Positions 25,818 through 33,858 of a stretch of 51,493 bases of DNA are shown piece by piece (position 1 is the stretch's first letter; every line of letters begins with the position of its first letter). The notes beneath the pieces were generated by a model. It searched no databases, had not been told where the DNA came from, and saw only the letters and a list, made by a program, of their open reading frames with translations. The DNA is from Bordetella parapertussis (GTDB lineage Bacteria; Pseudomonadota; Gammaproteobacteria; Burkholderiales; Burkholderiaceae_A), in assembly GCA_945901825.1 (NCBI GenBank), contig CAMDMC010000010.1, positions 1-51,493 on the forward strand, in the 5' to 3' direction. The position numbers were made by a program, and so were the translations under genes.

Positions 25818-27174
25818 TCGGCTTTGTCTGCAGACGCAGAGTGGCTGCCTTAAGTTTCTTAAGCGTATAAGGTGGAGCAATCTGAATAACGGAGCTGTCC
25901 TGATTCCAGACTCTGGTTGGTTCATGCCCTAAGGCGAGGTCGAGTACCGGAAGTTCCTCGTTAAATTCGTCTCTTAGGTGAGTAATCGCGGACTCGACAT
26001 CATGACCTTCAACACTAACGATCACGATAAAGAGAGGGGAATCCTTCAAGCCCTCAAGCTGTGCAACCCGAAGCGACCCATCCATTGAATCAATGATGCC
26101 GTAGCCCTCCGCCTTCAATGCAAGCCGAAAGGCCTCTAGGGTGACATCGGTCTTGGCATCAAGACCGACCGATGCATGCTGGACCCAGACAATGAACCTG
26201 TTTTGAAGGCTCAAGCGCTTGGGGTAGAGCTCGTTAGGGTTCGTTGCGGTCTGAACTGCTGCAGCCCCAGAGGGCGGGCAGACGGGCAGATCGAGAAAAA
26301 AGCCTGAGCCATGGGCTAAATGGCTGCTCACCCCAAGACGAGCTCCAATGCTCGAGGCGAGTTGGCGCGAGATCAATAAGCCCAGCCCGGACCCCTTCGC
26401 ATTAGGAAGAACATAAGAGGGTATCGACGCGCGAAAGCCTTGGCGAAGTCTCTTGCGAACCTCCTCAGTCATACCCATGCCGTTGTCGAGAACTGCGACT
26501 CGGCAGGTGGTTTGCCTTGACCGAATGGTCAGTCGAATACGACGACCATCCGCATGTCGAAGTGCGTTGATTAATAAATTCCGCAGAATACGCCCAAGTA
26601 ATCTTGGATCGGTGCTTACACAGGTCTCCTGCGGCTGCCAGCAATGGAGCTGAACCTCACTATGAAAGCTCTTGGCCAAGGGCCGCAGCTGTTCTACAAA
26701 GTCTCGACAAAACGCCTCAATTTCAAGAACCTCATGCCGGGGGCTTATGCTGTTGTTAGCGAGTCGCTCCGTATCAAGAGCGCTTTCGACCAGTTCATTG
26801 GCGATCTGAAGGCAGGCGGAGATTCCACTAAGACCATCGCTTACACCCTGCGCCTCAGAGCCAAAACCCTTATGGCCTTCGAGGCGTTCTGAGAGCGTCG
26901 ACCTGTGAGCGGCAATGGCCTGCAAAGGCTGCCTTAGATCGTGACTGAAAGATATAAGTAGCTGGCCCTGGGCCAGCCGACGCTGAGTCTCCTCCTCAAG
27001 ACTGGCCTGCAGTTTTTGTACGTGCGTGACCAAGGCACGGTTTTCTTCGGCCAGTTGTTTCAGCGATCGCAGGCGCCGGACAGCAAACGCAATCCAGACG
27101 CCTAGAGCAAGGGCCACTGTAAAAAGAAGCCCCGAAACCGGCCAGGACAGAAAGAACCAAGGTGGATTGCTCAT
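25777..27174 (-). CDS. histidine kinase with C-terminal receiver-like domain lacking Asp
   Basis: About 465 residues. A single N-terminal helix (about 8-33) is followed directly by a coiled coil (about 36-68), with no periplasmic or PAS sensor. The HisKA H-box is FSHDLRQPLQAI (His79 counting from the GTG three bases earlier). HATPase motifs are LRNLLINALRHA (N), LDNGMGM (G1) and GSGLGLLISRQL (G2). The C-terminal 150 residues have alternating beta/alpha receiver-like pattern (FIVWVQHASVG, FIVIVSVEGHD, IQIAPPYTLKKLKAA), but no Asp where the acceptor should be. The HDLRQPL family usually pairs with NarL-type regulators; the convergent regulator gene fits. An ATACTWWAGTAT dyad lies about 10 bp before the start. 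Confidence 0.9.
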   Translation of the reverse strand: MSNPPWFFLSWPVSGLLFTVALALGVWIAFAVRRLRSLKQLAEENRALVTHVQKLQASLEEETQRRLAQGQLLISFSHDLRQPLQAIAAHRSTLSERLEGHKGFGSEAQGVSDGLSGISACLQIANELVESALDTERLANNSISPRHEVLEIEAFCRDFVEQLRPLAKSFHSEVQLHCWQPQETCVSTDPRLLGRILRNLLINALRHADGRRIRLTIRSRQTTCRVAVLDNGMGMTEEVRKRLRQGFRASIPSYVLPNAKGSGLGLLISRQLASSIGARLGVSSHLAHGSGFFLDLPVCPPSGAAAVQTATNPNELYPKRLSLQNRFIVWVQHASVGLDAKTDVTLEAFRLALKAEGYGIIDSMDGSLRVAQLEGLKDSPLFIVIVSVEGHDVESAITHLRDEFNEELPVLDLALGHEPTRVWNQDSSVIQIAPPYTLKKLKAATLRLQTKPIKSSLSPVAEPSK

Positions 27175-27183
27175 CACAAAATA

Positions 27184-27195
27184 ATACTTTAGTAT
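27184..27195. promoter_or_regulatory. ATACTTTAGTAT dyad between kinase and coiled-coil genes
   Basis: A 12-bp inverted repeat (ATACT-TT-AGTAT) in the short region between divergent genes. It is the exact reverse complement of the site before tssB. It lies 10 bases before the kinase ATG and 35 before the coiled-coil gene ATG at 27231, so it could control both. Confidence 0.65.
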
Positions 27196-27230
27196 GTGAT
27201 CTCACGCCATTGCCCTTGAACAGATTGCAC

Positions 27231-27830
27231 ATGCCCGAGACCACCTCACCCATTGGATTCACTGGCACCCAGACAACAGGGCCAGACCAGACGCCAGGTT
27301 CCAGTGCCCGTTCAATACGACGCCCCGATCTGCGCGTCTATGCGGAGTATGCGCGACAAACCCAAGACGACAGCCCTCGAGCGCCTTTAAACCCGTCAGA
27401 GAGATCGCAAAAGTTCCCTCCTGAACCTCGCCAGCCCACTCGTTCCATCAATCAAATTGTCGATGAATCCCTCGCCGCCTTAAATCAAGACGACGAAGAG
27501 TCAACCGCCACGGCCCAAGGCTTGGCCGAGCTTGCCGAAGAGCTACGAGGACTCTTTCTTCAACTCTCTGAATCGCCCTCTGAAAGCGGAGGCAGTTCAT
27601 GGGAGTCCATTGCCGAGCTTCTGAATGACATCTCTGCCAAGGTCGACCGACGGGCGTCACTTCAGTCCGAGTTAAGGATGGTTCAAAGCTCAATCGAGGG
27701 CTCAAAGCAGAGGCTCTTGGAGGAGATTAAATCGATGTCGGTTCTTGAACAAGAGCGGTTGGCAACCATTCAGGCGCGCAGCAAGATGGTGGCTGAGCTT
27801 GCGGAGCGTGTTGTACAAAAACTAAGATGA
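27231..27830 (+). CDS. unknown coiled-coil protein preceding tssB
   Basis: 199 residues from the ATG at 27231; a start further upstream would run across the dyad into the kinase promoter. The N-terminal 75 residues are disordered and Pro/Thr/Arg-rich. The rest is highly helical and acidic, with heptad-like spacing (ALNQDDEE, LAELAEELRGLFLQL, then a long stretch from about 130 to the end with LQSELRMVQSSIEGSKQRLL and ERLATIQARSKM). There is no signal peptide. It sits 69 bp before tssB with a dyad on each side. It could be a T6SS accessory or adaptor, but I recognise no family. Confidence 0.7.
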   Translation: MPETTSPIGFTGTQTTGPDQTPGSSARSIRRPDLRVYAEYARQTQDDSPRAPLNPSERSQKFPPEPRQPTRSINQIVDESLAALNQDDEESTATAQGLAELAEELRGLFLQLSESPSESGGSSWESIAELLNDISAKVDRRASLQSELRMVQSSIEGSKQRLLEEIKSMSVLEQERLATIQARSKMVAELAERVVQKLR

Positions 27831-27848
27831 GAAAAAACAGTAGACTTG

Positions 27849-27860
27849 ATACTAAAGTAT
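27849..27860. promoter_or_regulatory. ATACTAAAGTAT dyad in the tssB promoter
   Basis: A 12-bp inverted repeat (ATACT-AA-AGTAT) 39 bases before the tssB ATG. TATGAT, a good -10 match, overlaps its right arm (27858-27863), and no good -35 box lies 17 bp upstream. This suggests a factor-dependent or factor-blocked promoter. Confidence 0.65.
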
Positions 27861-27899
27861 GATATAAAACCGAGCAGGGTCCTCTTTAAGGAGTAGCAA

Positions 27900-28400
27900 A
27901 TGGCTGAAAGTTTACAAAAATGGGTGGGACGTAACCGGCCCCCGCGCGTGCAGATTACCTATGACGTGGAAATTGGTGATGCCGTCGAAAAAAAGGAACT
28001 GCCCTTTGTCATGGGCGTACTCGCCGACCTGGCGGGCCATCCGAGTGAGGCCCCTACGAAGCTTAAAGATCGTCGTTTTGTCGAGATCGATCGTGACAAC
28101 TTCAACCAGATTATGGAAAAGATTGGCCCCCGACTCGATCTCTCTGTCGACGATCGATTAAAAGGCGAGGGCCAGATCAAGGTGGAACTGAACTTCAAAC
28201 AGTTCTCCGATTTCCACCCAGAGGCAATTGTTGAGCAGGTCCCCAGGCTTGCCAAACTTCTTGAGGCCCGAACGCAACTTCGCGACCTGCTCTCAAAGCT
28301 CGACGGCAACGATGAGCTTAACGAGTTGCTTGCCCTGGTTGCAATTGACCACGATGAACTCAAGAAGCTCGCACCACCGGCTGAGACACCCGCTGAATAG
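27900..28400 (+). CDS. tssB: T6SS sheath small subunit TssB (VipA/IglA)
   Basis: 166-residue cytoplasmic protein that co-assembles with TssC into the contractile sheath. The family start is clear: VGRNRPPRVQITYDVEIGDA, then KELPFVMGVLADLAG and RRFVEIDRDNFNQIM, and VEQVPRLAKLLEARTQLRDL near the end. The length is typical (about 160-170). AAGGAG lies six bases before the ATG. It is the first structural gene of the T6SS run and follows a dyad-containing promoter. In canonical systems, ClpV recognises an N-terminal helix of TssC in the contracted TssB-TssC sheath; no clpV gene is seen here. Confidence 0.97.
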   Translation: MAESLQKWVGRNRPPRVQITYDVEIGDAVEKKELPFVMGVLADLAGHPSEAPTKLKDRRFVEIDRDNFNQIMEKIGPRLDLSVDDRLKGEGQIKVELNFKQFSDFHPEAIVEQVPRLAKLLEARTQLRDLLSKLDGNDELNELLALVAIDHDELKKLAPPAETPAE

Positions 28401-28448
28401 CCGCCAGCTCACACCCCAACCCCTTAATTTGACTATTTGGTGATCAAC

Positions 28449-29936
28449 ATGGCAGACAATCAGGAAACTCAAACCGCGAACGCCGAGGGATCCGAAAACC
28501 TTGAGCTCTTAGACCGGATTATTTCAGAAGGTGGTATGGCCAACGAGCCCTCGCAGGTTGGTTACGCCAAGGTAATGCTGGGAACCCTGGCCAGTGAACT
28601 GCTTGATGAGGGTATGACCTTCAGTCCAGATAAGGGCCTGGTTGCCACCATTAATGAGCGGGTGGCAGAGATCGACCAGATACTTACCGATCAGTTGAAT
28701 GCCATCATGCATCACCCCGACTTCCAGTCGCTTGAGGGGTCCTGGCAGGGTCTAAAAGATCTTGTCTTCGGATCAGAGACATCCGGCCGTCTCAAGATTC
28801 GGCTTATGGTTGCCTCGAAGAAAGAGCTGCTCACCGACCTCGAGTCGGCTGTCGATTACGACATGAGCGTGCTCTTCAAAAAAGTCTACGAAGAGGAATA
28901 CGGCACCTTTGGTGGAAATCCATTTTCCATGCTTCTTGGTGATTACTACTTTGGCAGACACCCACAAGATGTCGCCCTGCTTGAGAGGATCTCAAAAGTG
29001 GCGGCGGCAGCGCATGCTCCTTTTATTGCAGCCCCGTCGCCTGCCCTCTTCGATATGAAGTCTTTTACAGACATCGGTACCCCGCGCGATTTCTCAAAGA
29101 TCTTTGAAAGCGCTGAGCTGGTGGCTTGGAACAGCTTCCGAGAGTCTGAAGATTCTCGATATATTGCGCTTGTTCTTCCCAGGTATGCCTCAAGACTGCC
29201 TTATGGCGCCGCCACTCGGCCCATCGACAAGTTTGCTTTTGAAGAAGACGTAAATGGCAAAGATCACACGAAGTACCTGTGGACGAATTCAGCCTACTTG
29301 CTTGGTCTTCGTATCACGGAGGCCTTTGCAAAATACGGCTGGACCACGGCCATTAGGGGTGTCGAAGGCGGTGGCAAGGTTGAGGGCATGACCGCCCACA
29401 CCTTCCAGACCGATGAGGGCGATATTGTTCTGAAATGCCCAACCGAGGTCACCATTACAGATCGGCGGGAGAAAGAACTTAACGACCTTGGTTTTATTTG
29501 TATCGTTAATGCCAAGGGGAACAATACAGCGACATTCTTCGGTGGCCAGACAGCCAACAAGCCAAAGGTCTATGACAAGGACGCTGCAAATGCCAATGCC
29601 CAGTTATCGGCAAGGCTTCCCTATATGCTTGCAGCATCCCGATTCTCGCACTATGTCAAGGTTATTATTCGGGACAAAATTGGCAGCTTCCAGACCAAGG
29701 ACTCCATTCAGACTTACCTGAATAACTGGATATCAGCCTATGTCTGCCTGGACCCCGCAGCCTCGCAAACAACAAAGGCGAAGCTGCCCCTGGCCAACGC
29801 CCGCATCGATGTCTCGGAGATTGCAGGTAAGCCTGGCGCCTACCAAGCCGTCATTTTTGTGCGACCCCATTTCCAAATGGAAGAGCTCAAGGCCTCCATT
29901 CGTATGGTCGCCGAGCTACCAGCGCCTGCGGCCTAA
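28449..29936 (+). CDS. tssC: T6SS sheath large subunit TssC (VipB/IglB)
   Basis: About 495 residues from the ATG at 28449; TTG and GTG codons just upstream are less likely. The conserved sheath motifs are present: ILTDQLNAIMHHPDFQSLEG, WQGLKDLV, EYGTFGGNPFSMLLGDYYFG, FIAAPSPALF, VLPRYASRLPYG, FAKYGWTTAIRGVEGGG and a C-terminal MEELKASIRMVAELP. It forms the outer sheath with TssB. An N-terminal helix of the kind bound by ClpV in other systems is present (NLELLDRIISEGGM). It follows tssB after 48 bp with no strong ribosome binding site. Confidence 0.97.
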   Translation: MADNQETQTANAEGSENLELLDRIISEGGMANEPSQVGYAKVMLGTLASELLDEGMTFSPDKGLVATINERVAEIDQILTDQLNAIMHHPDFQSLEGSWQGLKDLVFGSETSGRLKIRLMVASKKELLTDLESAVDYDMSVLFKKVYEEEYGTFGGNPFSMLLGDYYFGRHPQDVALLERISKVAAAAHAPFIAAPSPALFDMKSFTDIGTPRDFSKIFESAELVAWNSFRESEDSRYIALVLPRYASRLPYGAATRPIDKFAFEEDVNGKDHTKYLWTNSAYLLGLRITEAFAKYGWTTAIRGVEGGGKVEGMTAHTFQTDEGDIVLKCPTEVTITDRREKELNDLGFICIVNAKGNNTATFFGGQTANKPKVYDKDAANANAQLSARLPYMLAASRFSHYVKVIIRDKIGSFQTKDSIQTYLNNWISAYVCLDPAASQTTKAKLPLANARIDVSEIAGKPGAYQAVIFVRPHFQMEELKASIRMVAELPAPAA

Positions 29937-30005
29937 GCATCTTGGAACGAAGGCTCTTAGGTTGGCACACCCCAAACCATTACTTGTCATCTGAAAGACG
30001 AACCC

Positions 30006-30527
30006 ATGAATACAAAGACCGTCAATACCAGTGGTGATCTGTACGTTCTTACCATTCCCGATGTCCCAGGAAATGATCAATTAGGCTTTGCTGATATTGC
30101 CAAAGGCATTATTTGTGAGTCTTGGAATATCGGGGCAACCCTTCCTATGCAGCTTGATATGGCCAATTCAGAGCGTACGGCTGGGCGTGTGCAGGTCTCT
30201 GACATGATGATCCGAAAAATGTCCGACCTCTCAACCTGTAAGCTCTGGCAGGCCTGTACTGCAGGAATGTCGTTCGCAGAGGTTCGGCTACGCGTCGGGC
30301 GAACAGGCGCAAGCGACTATTCGCCTCTTATGGAGTGGGTTATGACAAATGCCATGATCTCTTCCATCAGGACCATCGGCAGCGGTGAGGGCGGGCTCCC
30401 CATTGACGAATTCAACATCAGCTTTACCTCCATCGAGATGACTTACTCACAGCAAGGCCTTGATGCAGCCGTACTTGGTGGAACCGCCTTCAATTGGGAT
30501 CTCGCAACCAATGGCCCTCTGAGCTAA
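30006..30527 (+). CDS. hcp: T6SS inner tube protein Hcp (TssD)
   Basis: 173-residue secreted tube protein that forms hexameric rings inside the sheath and may carry small effectors. Typical features are the two beta-barrel sheets, with conserved stretches such as TLPMQLDMANSERTAGR, VQVSDMMIRKMSDLST, LWQACTAGMSFAEVRLRVGR and EFNISFTSIEMTYSQQ. The length is standard. No signal peptide, as expected. It lies 69 bp after tssC and is followed by a G/C-rich hairpin before tssE, which could raise hcp mRNA relative to downstream genes. Confidence 0.95.
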   Translation: MNTKTVNTSGDLYVLTIPDVPGNDQLGFADIAKGIICESWNIGATLPMQLDMANSERTAGRVQVSDMMIRKMSDLSTCKLWQACTAGMSFAEVRLRVGRTGASDYSPLMEWVMTNAMISSIRTIGSGEGGLPIDEFNISFTSIEMTYSQQGLDAAVLGGTAFNWDLATNGPLS

Positions 30528-30532
30528 AGCAG

Positions 30533-30571
30533 GCCCCCACAAGACACGCTAATGCTTTTAGATAAGGGGGC
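30533..30571 (+). promoter_or_regulatory. GCCCCC/GGGGGC hairpin between hcp and tssE
   Basis: Six-base perfect arms (30533-30538 and 30566-30571) separated by 27 bases. The second arm lies just before the tssE ATG and overlaps its G-rich ribosome site. It may stabilise hcp mRNA or limit tssE translation; there is no T-run for true termination. Confidence 0.4.
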
Positions 30572-30576
30572 TCGCT

Positions 30577-31026
30577 ATGGCTCAACTCTCCCACGGAGGG
30601 AACACACCATTATTTGACCGGCTTAGCCTAAAAGGGTTTGTCTCCCCCGCCGGCCAGTCGGCAGAGTCACGTCTCTCAGACATTGAGGCTTCCATTTATA
30701 AAGAGCTTCGATCATTAACCTTAAGTCGGTCTCGATTAAGCATTGAGCATTTTCTTAAGACCGGCAGACTTACCGTACTTGACTGGGGGCTTCCCGATCT
30801 GACGGGCTTATCGGCAGAGCGCTCGGAAGACCGTGATCTCTGCGCACGAGTCGTTGTGCGTGCCATTGAGGCGTTTGAGCCACGGCTTTCCAAGCCAACT
30901 GTCGAGATTGCCGCCTTTCGGCAAGGCCGCGATATTTGTCGCTTTAGCCTTGCTGCTGAGCTTCGTTTAGGAACAATTCGCGAGAGACTTATCTTCAACC
31001 TAGGGTTCGAGGGCGATGCAGTCTGA
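30577..31026 (+). CDS. tssE: T6SS baseplate protein TssE (gp25-like)
   Basis: 149-residue cytoplasmic baseplate wedge protein of the phage gp25/lysozyme-like family. It shows SRLSDIEASIYKELRSLTLSR (in two parts), TVLDWGLPDLTGLS and FEPRLSKPTVEIAAFRQ, the expected core, and ends with beta strands (RLIFNLGFEGDA). It joins TssF and TssG in the wedge that starts sheath polymerisation. The 3' end overlaps tssF by 11 bp, so the two are translationally coupled. Confidence 0.92.
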   Translation: MAQLSHGGNTPLFDRLSLKGFVSPAGQSAESRLSDIEASIYKELRSLTLSRSRLSIEHFLKTGRLTVLDWGLPDLTGLSAERSEDRDLCARVVVRAIEAFEPRLSKPTVEIAAFRQGRDICRFSLAAELRLGTIRERLIFNLGFEGDAV

Positions 31027-32770
31027 GGCCACAACCCTTCAGTCCTACTACCTGGCTGAGCTCGCGGCACTTCGCGAACTCGGCACAGAGTTTGCCCAGC
31101 GGCACCCGAAGATTGCGGGGGCTCTTGATCTTGGGCATGAGCAATCACAGGACCCCCATACCGAAAGGCTCATCGAAGCCTTTGCCTTCTTAACGGCTCG
31201 GCTGCAGCTCGATCTCGATCGTGAGTTTCCTAGAATCGCTCAGTCTGTTATCGATCATCTCTGCCCCGCCCTTCTTCAGCCAACCCCGTCAATGAGCATC
31301 GCGAGGTTTGAATGGCAGGAACGACTTCCAGGAGCCACCACTGGGCTGAGCATTCCCGCGCAGACCATGCTGGCCGTGCGCTCCCAGGAAGGTGTTCTCA
31401 TTCGTTTTCGAACAGGCTGGGAGACCAGGCTCTTTCCATTGGTGGTTGGAGCGCTTAAACGTGAAGAAGATGGCGCGGTAACCCTTTGTCTGCAAACGCT
31501 GGGCCAGGCAAATCTGGAAGACCTTGATCTCTCCAAGTTTCGTTTCTACCTTCATGGTGACTGGAGCACGCTTACGCCGCTTTTGGAGTTACTGGTTGCC
31601 GAGACCAGCCGGGTTTCTGTGGGCACCGAACTTAGCCAGCTAAAGGCCCTACAATCTCCCCCGAGCCTAACGGGCTTTGGTGATAACGAAGGGGTTCTTC
31701 CCTGTCCGCCATCTGCACATCCCGCCTACAGCCTTTTGCAGGAATACTTCGCCTTTGCTCAGAAGTTTCACTTCATCACTCTGCAGGGCCTTGAAACGCT
31801 GGGGGTGAAAGGAAAAACTCTTTTTATTCGCTTTCACCTTGGACCCGCCGCAACGCGAATTGCTAAGCTTAACGAAGACACCTTTCAGCTTGGCTGCGTT
31901 CCGGTTGTTAACCTTTTTCAGCGAACAACCGAGCCCATACTTGTTACCGATGAACGCCATGAATGGCTTGTGGTAGGTGATCGCGATCAGGAGTCCAGCA
32001 CAGAGATTCATAGTCTTCTTGAAGTCTCACTCAGTCAGCCAGGCGCTGATCGTCCAGACATCCTCTCTCCCTTTGGCGCCATGGGAGACTTCAGGAGCGA
32101 TTCAAACCAGACCCTTTGGATGGTTCGTCGCGACCAGAGCCTTCGCAAAGACATCACAGGGACTGATCTTTTTCTTAGCTTTGTTGATCGTTCCCAGTTT
32201 CCTGTGCGACCCCCAAGCACAACGGTTTACGCCCAGGCTCTTTGTTGCAACAGGGGCCTTGCCGAGCAAGTCCCCGCACAGACGCAGTGTCATATGGAGA
32301 CAACTAACCTCGGGCTTAAGGCCACGCTTTTACTCACACCATCTGCCCAGAAGTCACCGCCCCTTGGCGGCGATGCGGCCTGGCGTCTTACACGACTGGT
32401 GCGGCTGCACCATGGCAATTTGCTTGGGCCGAATGCGCTTGAGCAGCTTCAAGACTTACTGCAGCTTTTTGCTGGGGATCAAAGAAAAGATTCTGAGCAC
32501 ATCGCCGGAATCATTGATGTTCAAGCTCAGCGAGGCTTTCAGCGACTTGGCAAACAACCCTGGGCCGGTATGCTGCCTGGAACAGAAATCGCTCTGCGTA
32601 TTGACCCGAAGTCGTTTTCAGCAGGCTCAGCCATTGTCTTCTCAGCAATGTTGTCGCGATTTTTCTCTCTCTACACCACTGTGAATAACTTTACGCAGAC
32701 CAGCCTCTGGCGCGGCGACGACTGTCTTAAGCGCTGGCCTGCAGCGACCGGCTATCAGGAGATGCTTTAG
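31016..32770 (+). CDS. tssF: T6SS baseplate protein TssF
   Basis: 584-residue cytoplasmic baseplate wedge protein. The family N-terminus is clear: YYLAELAALRELGTEFAQRH, PKIAGALDL, then DPHTERLIEAFAFLTARLQ and IDHLCPALLQPTPSM. The C-terminal part has HHGNLLGPNALEQLQDLLQLF and the baseplate motif VFSAMLSRFFSLYTTVNNFTQ in part. The length is close to the usual 580-620. It is coupled to tssE by an 11-bp overlap and to tssG by a one-base overlap (TAGTG). Confidence 0.95.
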   Translation: MQSEATTLQSYYLAELAALRELGTEFAQRHPKIAGALDLGHEQSQDPHTERLIEAFAFLTARLQLDLDREFPRIAQSVIDHLCPALLQPTPSMSIARFEWQERLPGATTGLSIPAQTMLAVRSQEGVLIRFRTGWETRLFPLVVGALKREEDGAVTLCLQTLGQANLEDLDLSKFRFYLHGDWSTLTPLLELLVAETSRVSVGTELSQLKALQSPPSLTGFGDNEGVLPCPPSAHPAYSLLQEYFAFAQKFHFITLQGLETLGVKGKTLFIRFHLGPAATRIAKLNEDTFQLGCVPVVNLFQRTTEPILVTDERHEWLVVGDRDQESSTEIHSLLEVSLSQPGADRPDILSPFGAMGDFRSDSNQTLWMVRRDQSLRKDITGTDLFLSFVDRSQFPVRPPSTTVYAQALCCNRGLAEQVPAQTQCHMETTNLGLKATLLLTPSAQKSPPLGGDAAWRLTRLVRLHHGNLLGPNALEQLQDLLQLFAGDQRKDSEHIAGIIDVQAQRGFQRLGKQPWAGMLPGTEIALRIDPKSFSAGSAIVFSAMLSRFFSLYTTVNNFTQTSLWRGDDCLKRWPAATGYQEML

Positions 32771-33858
32771 TGTCAGTGCGCATCGATAAGCTGCTTTCAA
32801 CACCTCAGTCGTATGACCTGCTTAAGGCCATTGCGCTGCTTGACCAAGAGGCAAGTCAGAAGGGTTTTTCCCCACTCGATACGCGCGATGCGCAGCCAGC
32901 CTTGGAATCAAAAGGTAGGCAGACGGTTCGCCTCTTTGGCCAGGCAAGCCTGAGCTTTGTGCCAAGCGATATCTCCAGCATTAAGTCATCGCCTGCTACA
33001 GGTGAAGGCTTTGGGCTCACGACCGCAGTGATGAGTCTGGCAGGCAACTCCGGCCCGCTGCCCCTGGCCTTTACTGAGGAGCTCATTGCCCGCAACGCAA
33101 ATCAAGACTTCGCCACACGCGACTTTCTGGATATTTTCCATCACCGCCTTCTGCGGTTGTTCTACCTCATACGCAAGCGTTCCCAGCCGGGGCTCTCCAT
33201 TCAAGACCCCTGGCAGTCGGCTGTTCCTCGACTGGTCGGGCATCTGGCAAATCTTCCCTCGGTCAATCCCGTTAGAAGTGACGATCCCCTGGTAACCTAC
33301 CCGCGTCACTCCTCCTTCATGGCCATGGAATCGCGCTCGGTCATTGGGCTTCGCCAGTATCTGTTTGACCAGCTCGGGGTTCGCTTTCAAATTGAATCTT
33401 TTGTTGGGCGCTGGCAGGCCTTGAGAGGCCATTTCTTGAACAGACTGGGCGCCTCCCCTGGGCAAACGACGGCAGTCGAGGGTCGTCATGCGGTGCTGGG
33501 TCATAACGCCATCTTAGGTAAGCGCGTGATGGTGCCAAGCCACGGCATCCGCCTCACGGCGGGCCCTATGCCAACTCAGGCGATTCATCAGCTGCTGCCT
33601 GGCGCCGTTGACTACCGAAAACTCAAGGCATGCCTAATTCAGTACCTGCCCTCACCCACCCTGGTTGAGATAGGCCTCTACCCCATGCGAGCCAGTATTC
33701 CAAGGCCCAGCCTAGCGACTCAGGCTAACCTTCGGCTTGGCCAGACGGCCTGGCTTGTATCGAAAACAAAACGGGCGGTTCGTCCCAGTGCAAGCCGGTT
33801 CGAGATCGAGACCACCGACCAACACCATGGGGATGCTGGAAAAGGGGTGGGCGTGTGA
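32770..33858 (+). CDS. tssG: T6SS baseplate protein TssG
   Basis: 362-residue baseplate wedge protein, starting with GTG that shares its G with the tssF stop. Family motifs: FFHRLLRLFYLI-like IFHHRLLRLFYLIRKR, a preceding FGLTTAVMSLAGNSGPLPLA, and VRFQIESFVGRWQAL and AILGKRVMVPSHGIRLTAGP in the C-terminal half. It binds TssF in a 2:1 complex in known systems. It ends in a GTGA overlap with vgrG, so translation runs on directly. Confidence 0.94.
   Translation: MSVRIDKLLSTPQSYDLLKAIALLDQEASQKGFSPLDTRDAQPALESKGRQTVRLFGQASLSFVPSDISSIKSSPATGEGFGLTTAVMSLAGNSGPLPLAFTEELIARNANQDFATRDFLDIFHHRLLRLFYLIRKRSQPGLSIQDPWQSAVPRLVGHLANLPSVNPVRSDDPLVTYPRHSSFMAMESRSVIGLRQYLFDQLGVRFQIESFVGRWQALRGHFLNRLGASPGQTTAVEGRHAVLGHNAILGKRVMVPSHGIRLTAGPMPTQAIHQLLPGAVDYRKLKACLIQYLPSPTLVEIGLYPMRASIPRPSLATQANLRLGQTAWLVSKTKRAVRPSASRFEIETTDQHHGDAGKGVGV

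Noticed and set aside
29961..29978. TTGGCAC motif before hcp as a sigma-54 promoter
   Set aside because: TGGCAC is present, but the -12 part reads AAACC instead of TTGC at the required spacing, so it does not fit.
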